A DNA stretch of 8,250 nucleotides from Caldilinea sp. CFX5 (GTDB taxonomy: Bacteria > Chloroflexota > Anaerolineae > Caldilineales > Caldilineaceae). The stretch lies in NCBI GenBank assembly GCA_021405325.1, contig QWII01000187.1:1-8250 (forward strand), given 5' to 3'. Position 1 is the first letter of the stretch. Every line of letters begins with the position of its first letter. The notes under the pieces are model-generated. The model saw only the letters and a program-made list of their open reading frames with translations, did no database searches and was not told the origin of the DNA. Position numbers and translations under genes: made by a program. This document shows positions 6,271-8,250 of this stretch, in pieces.

Positions 6271-7467
6271 TTATTGGTACAACAAATATGGTTGAGCCAA
6301 CGTTGTCCACCCCCTTGGCGCCGTCCACTGGGCAATCAAGGCATTCATATCGCCGTCCGCGCACTGTAACTCCTCGCGGGTAGATACGTTGCCGATCAGC
6401 CGATCAAAGTGACCATGCCCAGCCGCGTTGACCGCCGTCGGGTAGGGCAGCCATTGAAAGTGTTGGGGGTGTTGCCGGGTGACTGTTGCCAACAAGTGTA
6501 GCCCGGTGGCGACAGGGCGAAATGTCTGCTCATCCAGCACATGGAGCATCACCCCTTGGCAAAGCTGACCAGCATACTTACCGGCGTTCGGGGTGAAGGG
6601 GACAGCGCGGGCGACCACACCGGGCAGCGTTTGTGCATTCAGCCTATCGGCCGCCGCCCAACCGTCCAGCCAAGGGGCGCCGATCACACGAAAGGGCGTA
6701 CTCGTACCACGACCTTCGCTCAGGTTTGTGCCTTCAAACAGGCAAATGCCGGGGTAGATGAGCGCCGTTTCTGCGTTGGGCATAGCCGGGGATGTCGGTA
6801 CAAACGGGATGGCAAGCGCCGACCATTGTTGATTACGTCGCCAACCCTCGACGGGAATTACCGTCAGATCAACCCCAAGCCGCCGTTCCCCATTCCAGCA
6901 GCGCGCCAATTCGCCAAGCGTCAAGCTGTGGCGAATCGGCATGGCCCAACGCCCGACAAAAGTGGAAATCTGCGCTTCATCAAGGATCGGCCCTTCCGCC
7001 AGCGCTAGATCACCGCCCAGCGGATTTGGGCGATCCAGCACCCACAGCGGCAAGCCAGCTTCGGCGCATGCTTCCAACACATGGGAGAGCGTCCAACTGT
7101 AGGTGTAAAAGCGCGTCCCGATGTCGGGGATGTCAAAGAGCAACAGGTCGAGGTTGGCCAGTTGCGCCGGCGTTGGGCGATAGATCGCGCCATAAAGACT
7201 GTAGATCGGCAGCCCGGTCAAGCCATCGCGCGCATCGCCGATGCGGGCGCCATCGTCAGCGCCGGCGCCCATGCCATGCTCCGGCGAAAAGAGTACGTCA
7301 AGTTTTACACCAGCCTGTTGCAGCGCGCGCCGAACGGGCGTCATGGGGCGCGGCAAAGACACCGTAGTGGCGGCGTCATTGGTGACCAGGCCAATGCGCA
7401 ACCCCCGAAGGCTGGTCAGGTGTTGCGTTAAGAGTGTGTCAATGCCAAAACGAACAGTCGCTGTCAC
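6271..7467 (-). CDS. NamZ-type exo-beta-N-acetylmuramidase (DUF1343 family)
   Basis: A 398-aa member of the DUF1343/NamZ family, whose characterised Bacillus subtilis member removes terminal MurNAc from peptidoglycan fragments (glycoside hydrolase family GH171). Family blocks in order: GLVTND (26-31), LFSPEHG (59-65, with the Glu63 considered important for catalysis), TGLPIYSLYG (84-93), FDIPDIGTRFYTY (111-123), LDRPNPLGG (144-152), TSPAMP (225-230, usually PSPNMP) and YPGICLFEGTNLSEGRG (238-254). Length is full for the domain. No signal peptide is present; the protein begins directly in the domain, suggesting cytoplasmic action on imported muropeptides in cell-wall recycling. GTG 7467 is the first usable start, because an in-frame TAA lies 18 nt upstream. 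There is no clear Shine-Dalgarno. It precedes the chaperonin gene by 131 nt (65 nt if that starts at 6205), with no hairpin between them. Confidence 0.92.
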   Translation of the reverse strand: MTATVRFGIDTLLTQHLTSLRGLRIGLVTNDAATTVSLPRPMTPVRRALQQAGVKLDVLFSPEHGMGAGADDGARIGDARDGLTGLPIYSLYGAIYRPTPAQLANLDLLLFDIPDIGTRFYTYSWTLSHVLEACAEAGLPLWVLDRPNPLGGDLALAEGPILDEAQISTFVGRWAMPIRHSLTLGELARCWNGERRLGVDLTVIPVEGWRRNQQWSALAIPFVPTSPAMPNAETALIYPGICLFEGTNLSEGRGTSTPFRVIGAPWLDGWAAADRLNAQTLPGVVARAVPFTPNAGKYAGQLCQGVMLHVLDEQTFRPVATGLHLLATVTRQHPQHFQWLPYPTAVNAAGHGHFDRLIGNVSTREELQCADGDMNALIAQWTAPRGWTTLAQPYLLYQ

Positions 7468-7509
7468 TGCGCTACTTTGTTGTTATGCGTTCATGGTAAC
7501 AAGTTGTGA

Positions 7510-7608
7510 GACAGTAAAACAGTAGGCCAGTACGACAGTGAAGTAGTAAGACAGTGTTTGTACTGACCGACTGTTTTATTGTCCTACTGACTGACTGCCA
7601 CACTGCTG
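7510..7608. repeat. Inverted array of degenerate 8-nt repeats (CAGT/ACTG octads)
   Basis: CAGT (once TAGT) begins at 7512, 7520, 7528, 7536, 7544 and 7552, an exact 8-nt period. The complement ACTG (once ATTG) begins at 7562, 7570, 7578, 7586, 7594 and 7602, again exactly every 8 nt. Six left octads thus face six right octads. The best-paired stem is 7510-7533 with 7560-7583, 24 nt with three mismatches. The other positions of each octamer vary, so only the CAGT core and the period are kept. The last right-arm octads run into the 3' end of the Trm112-like gene and encode its final residues and TAG stop. The left arm ends 43 nt before the NamZ start. Confidence 0.85.
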
Positions 7609-7931
7609 TCCCGGTATTTCTTGCCTTCTTCGATCAACATGACGGGGATGCCGTTGCGAATGGGGTATTTATAGCCGTTGCGCGGGTTGTGGAGGAATTT
7701 GCCCCCCTCAACTAGTTCCAGCGGTCCCTTATCTTCGGGGCAGACCAGGATCTTGAGCAGTTCCTGGCTAATTTCGCCGCCCAGGGGCGCTTCATCCAGC
7801 GACTTGACCGGCTCTTTGGGCAGTACACCGCCGGTTGCGCCACTTTGCCCGGATGACAACATGCCCTTCAACGCGTAGAGAATCCCACCGATAATCGCCA
7901 CAAAGGCAATAAATTTGAGAAAACCTTTCAT
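7584..7931 (-). CDS. Membrane-anchored Trm112-like (UPF0434-related) small protein
   Basis: A 115-aa protein. Residues about 5-22 (FIAFVAIIGGILY region) form one N-terminal membrane segment after MKGFLK, followed by a Gly/Ser/Pro linker. Residues about 55-104 match the Trm112-like fold: LLKILVCPEDKGPLELV, then NGYKYPIRNGIPVMLIEEG. In the E. coli relative YcaR the segment is CPVCNGKL; here only Cys64 remains (CPEDKG), so a four-Cys zinc site is absent. This single-Cys form is common in some bacterial lineages. Soluble Trm112 activates methyltransferases; a membrane-tethered version has no role known to me. AAGGAG lies 6 nt upstream of ATG 7931, so the start is secure. The last residues (DSSVAVSQ) and the TAG stop are encoded by the octamer repeat array and fall beyond the conserved domain. 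It probably has its own promoter to the right. Confidence 0.8.
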   Translation of the reverse strand: MKGFLKFIAFVAIIGGILYALKGMLSSGQSGATGGVLPKEPVKSLDEAPLGGEISQELLKILVCPEDKGPLELVEGGKFLHNPRNGYKYPIRNGIPVMLIEEGKKYRDSSVAVSQ

Positions 7932-7937
7932 TGTCAG

Positions 7938-7943
7938 CTCCTT
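7938..7943 (-). promoter_or_regulatory. Shine-Dalgarno site of the Trm112-like gene
   Basis: On the - strand this reads AAGGAG, 6 nt before ATG 7931. It is a textbook site that fixes the start and so confirms that the N-terminal membrane segment is part of the protein. Confidence 0.8.
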
Positions 7944-7957
7944 ATTGTTCGGATAAA

Positions 7958-8002
7958 CGCCCGCTCGTTTTGGTTGCTGTCGGCAACCAAAACGAGCGGG
8001 CG
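7958..8002. repeat. Perfect 20-bp-arm hairpin in the leader of the Trm112-like gene
   Basis: The arms 7958-7977 and 7983-8002 are exact reverse complements around the loop tgtcg. The arm has a GC-rich base (CGCCCGCTCG) and a T/G-rich top. It lies 14 nt upstream of the Shine-Dalgarno and, if the proximal promoter is used, within about 10 nt of the RNA 5' end. A 5'-terminal stem of this strength often protects mRNA from decay, but it may equally be a dispersed repeat. No T-run follows on either strand, so a terminator is unlikely. Confidence 0.8.
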
Positions 8003-8014
8003 CAAGATCGTTTC

Positions 8015-8043
8015 ATTATATTTTAGCCGATTGCGCGGATAAA
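8015..8043 (-). promoter_or_regulatory. Proximal promoter candidate for the Trm112-like gene
   Basis: On the - strand a perfect -10 box, TATAAT, lies at 8020-8015. The -35 region 17 nt upstream (TTTATC, 8043-8038) matches the consensus only weakly (3 of 6). Transcription would begin near 8008, just before the leader hairpin. An alternative to the distal site. Confidence 0.4.
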
Positions 8044-8122
8044 TTCAAGCCGATTGCCTACGTTGTTGGCGAAAGGGCAAAAGCAGTTGCCATACAGACC
8101 ACTCGCCTGGAATCCAGTTTTG

Positions 8123-8152
8123 ATTATACCATACTCAGCGCTAGTAGGTCAC
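8123..8152 (-). promoter_or_regulatory. Extended -10 promoter candidate reading toward the Trm112-like gene
   Basis: On the - strand TATAAT lies at 8128-8123, preceded by TGG, giving an extended TGN -10. GTGACC (8152-8147) matches TTGACA at four of six positions with an 18-bp spacer. Expected start is near 8116, giving a leader of about 185 nt that includes the 20-bp hairpin. This is the best promoter match I found in the window. The surrounding 8003-8173 shows no open frame or RNA gene. Confidence 0.55.
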
Positions 8153-8173
8153 AAAGATACGATTATTATTTTC

Positions 8174-8248
8174 GCTCATCTACGGAAAGTGTGAACACCT
8201 GTCAGGTTTTGGAAACCTGACAGGTGTTCACACTTTCCGTAGATGAGC
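8174..8248. repeat. Perfect palindrome, 36-bp arms, 3-nt loop
   Basis: The arms 8174-8209 and 8213-8248 are exact reverse complements around tgg. The inner part holds AACACCTGTCAGGTTT and its complement, which includes a smaller palindrome (ACCTGTCAGGT); the outer part is CTCATCTACGGAAAGTGTG. Identical arms of this length imply recent formation or active correction. It sits at the window edge, so the gene it borders is not visible. It may be a dispersed repeat or a strong terminator stem. No T-run is visible on the left side. Confidence 0.9.
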
Positions 8249-8250
8249 CA

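Overview
This looks like a stretch of bacterial chromosome, moderately GC-rich, with seven protein genes and no rRNA, tRNA, CRISPR or transposase. The gene set (oligopeptidase B, a NamZ-type muramidase, a divergent GroEL paralogue, an Asp-box propeller and a Trm112-like protein) plus abundant intergenic palindromes reminds me of Chloroflexota of the Anaerolineae/Caldilinea kind. That assignment is an impression, not a proof.

Layout. On the + strand, the 3' end of a phosphohexomutase (1-386) is followed by a large inverted array of 8-nt repeats (378-571) and then an oligopeptidase B gene (597-2657). A nested inverted repeat (2653-2813) separates it from a convergent block on the - strand. Reading that block in its own direction (right to left) gives: a membrane-anchored Trm112-like protein (7931-7584), a NamZ/DUF1343 muramidase (7467-6271), a divergent GroEL-like chaperonin (6139-4508, possibly from 6205), an Asp-box/BNR propeller protein (4391-3543) and a protein with a histone-H1-like basic N-terminus (3474-2809). 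The right-hand 319 bases (7932-8250) hold no gene. They contain a Shine-Dalgarno site, a 20-bp leader hairpin, two promoter candidates reading left, and a perfect 36-bp-arm palindrome at the window edge.

How the genes relate. They are mostly single housekeeping or accessory genes, and no shared pathway is evident. NamZ releases MurNAc in cell-wall recycling, OpdB trims peptides after basic residues, and the phosphohexomutase feeds sugar-phosphate metabolism. NamZ and the chaperonin have no hairpin between them and could be co-transcribed.

The most striking content is intergenic. Three of the gene boundaries carry arrays of unrelated sequence that share one design: tandem 8-nt units on the left arm facing their complement, also with 8-nt period, on the right arm (units near GTCGCGTA, GAGATTGA and NNCAGTAN). 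Other boundaries carry ordinary perfect or near-perfect hairpins. Six of the seven genes end within about 10 nt of one of these structures, and in several the stop codon lies inside the repeat. The second point of interest is the chaperonin, which keeps the GroEL fold signature but appears to have lost the catalytic Asp398 position and the TTT of the GDGTTT loop.
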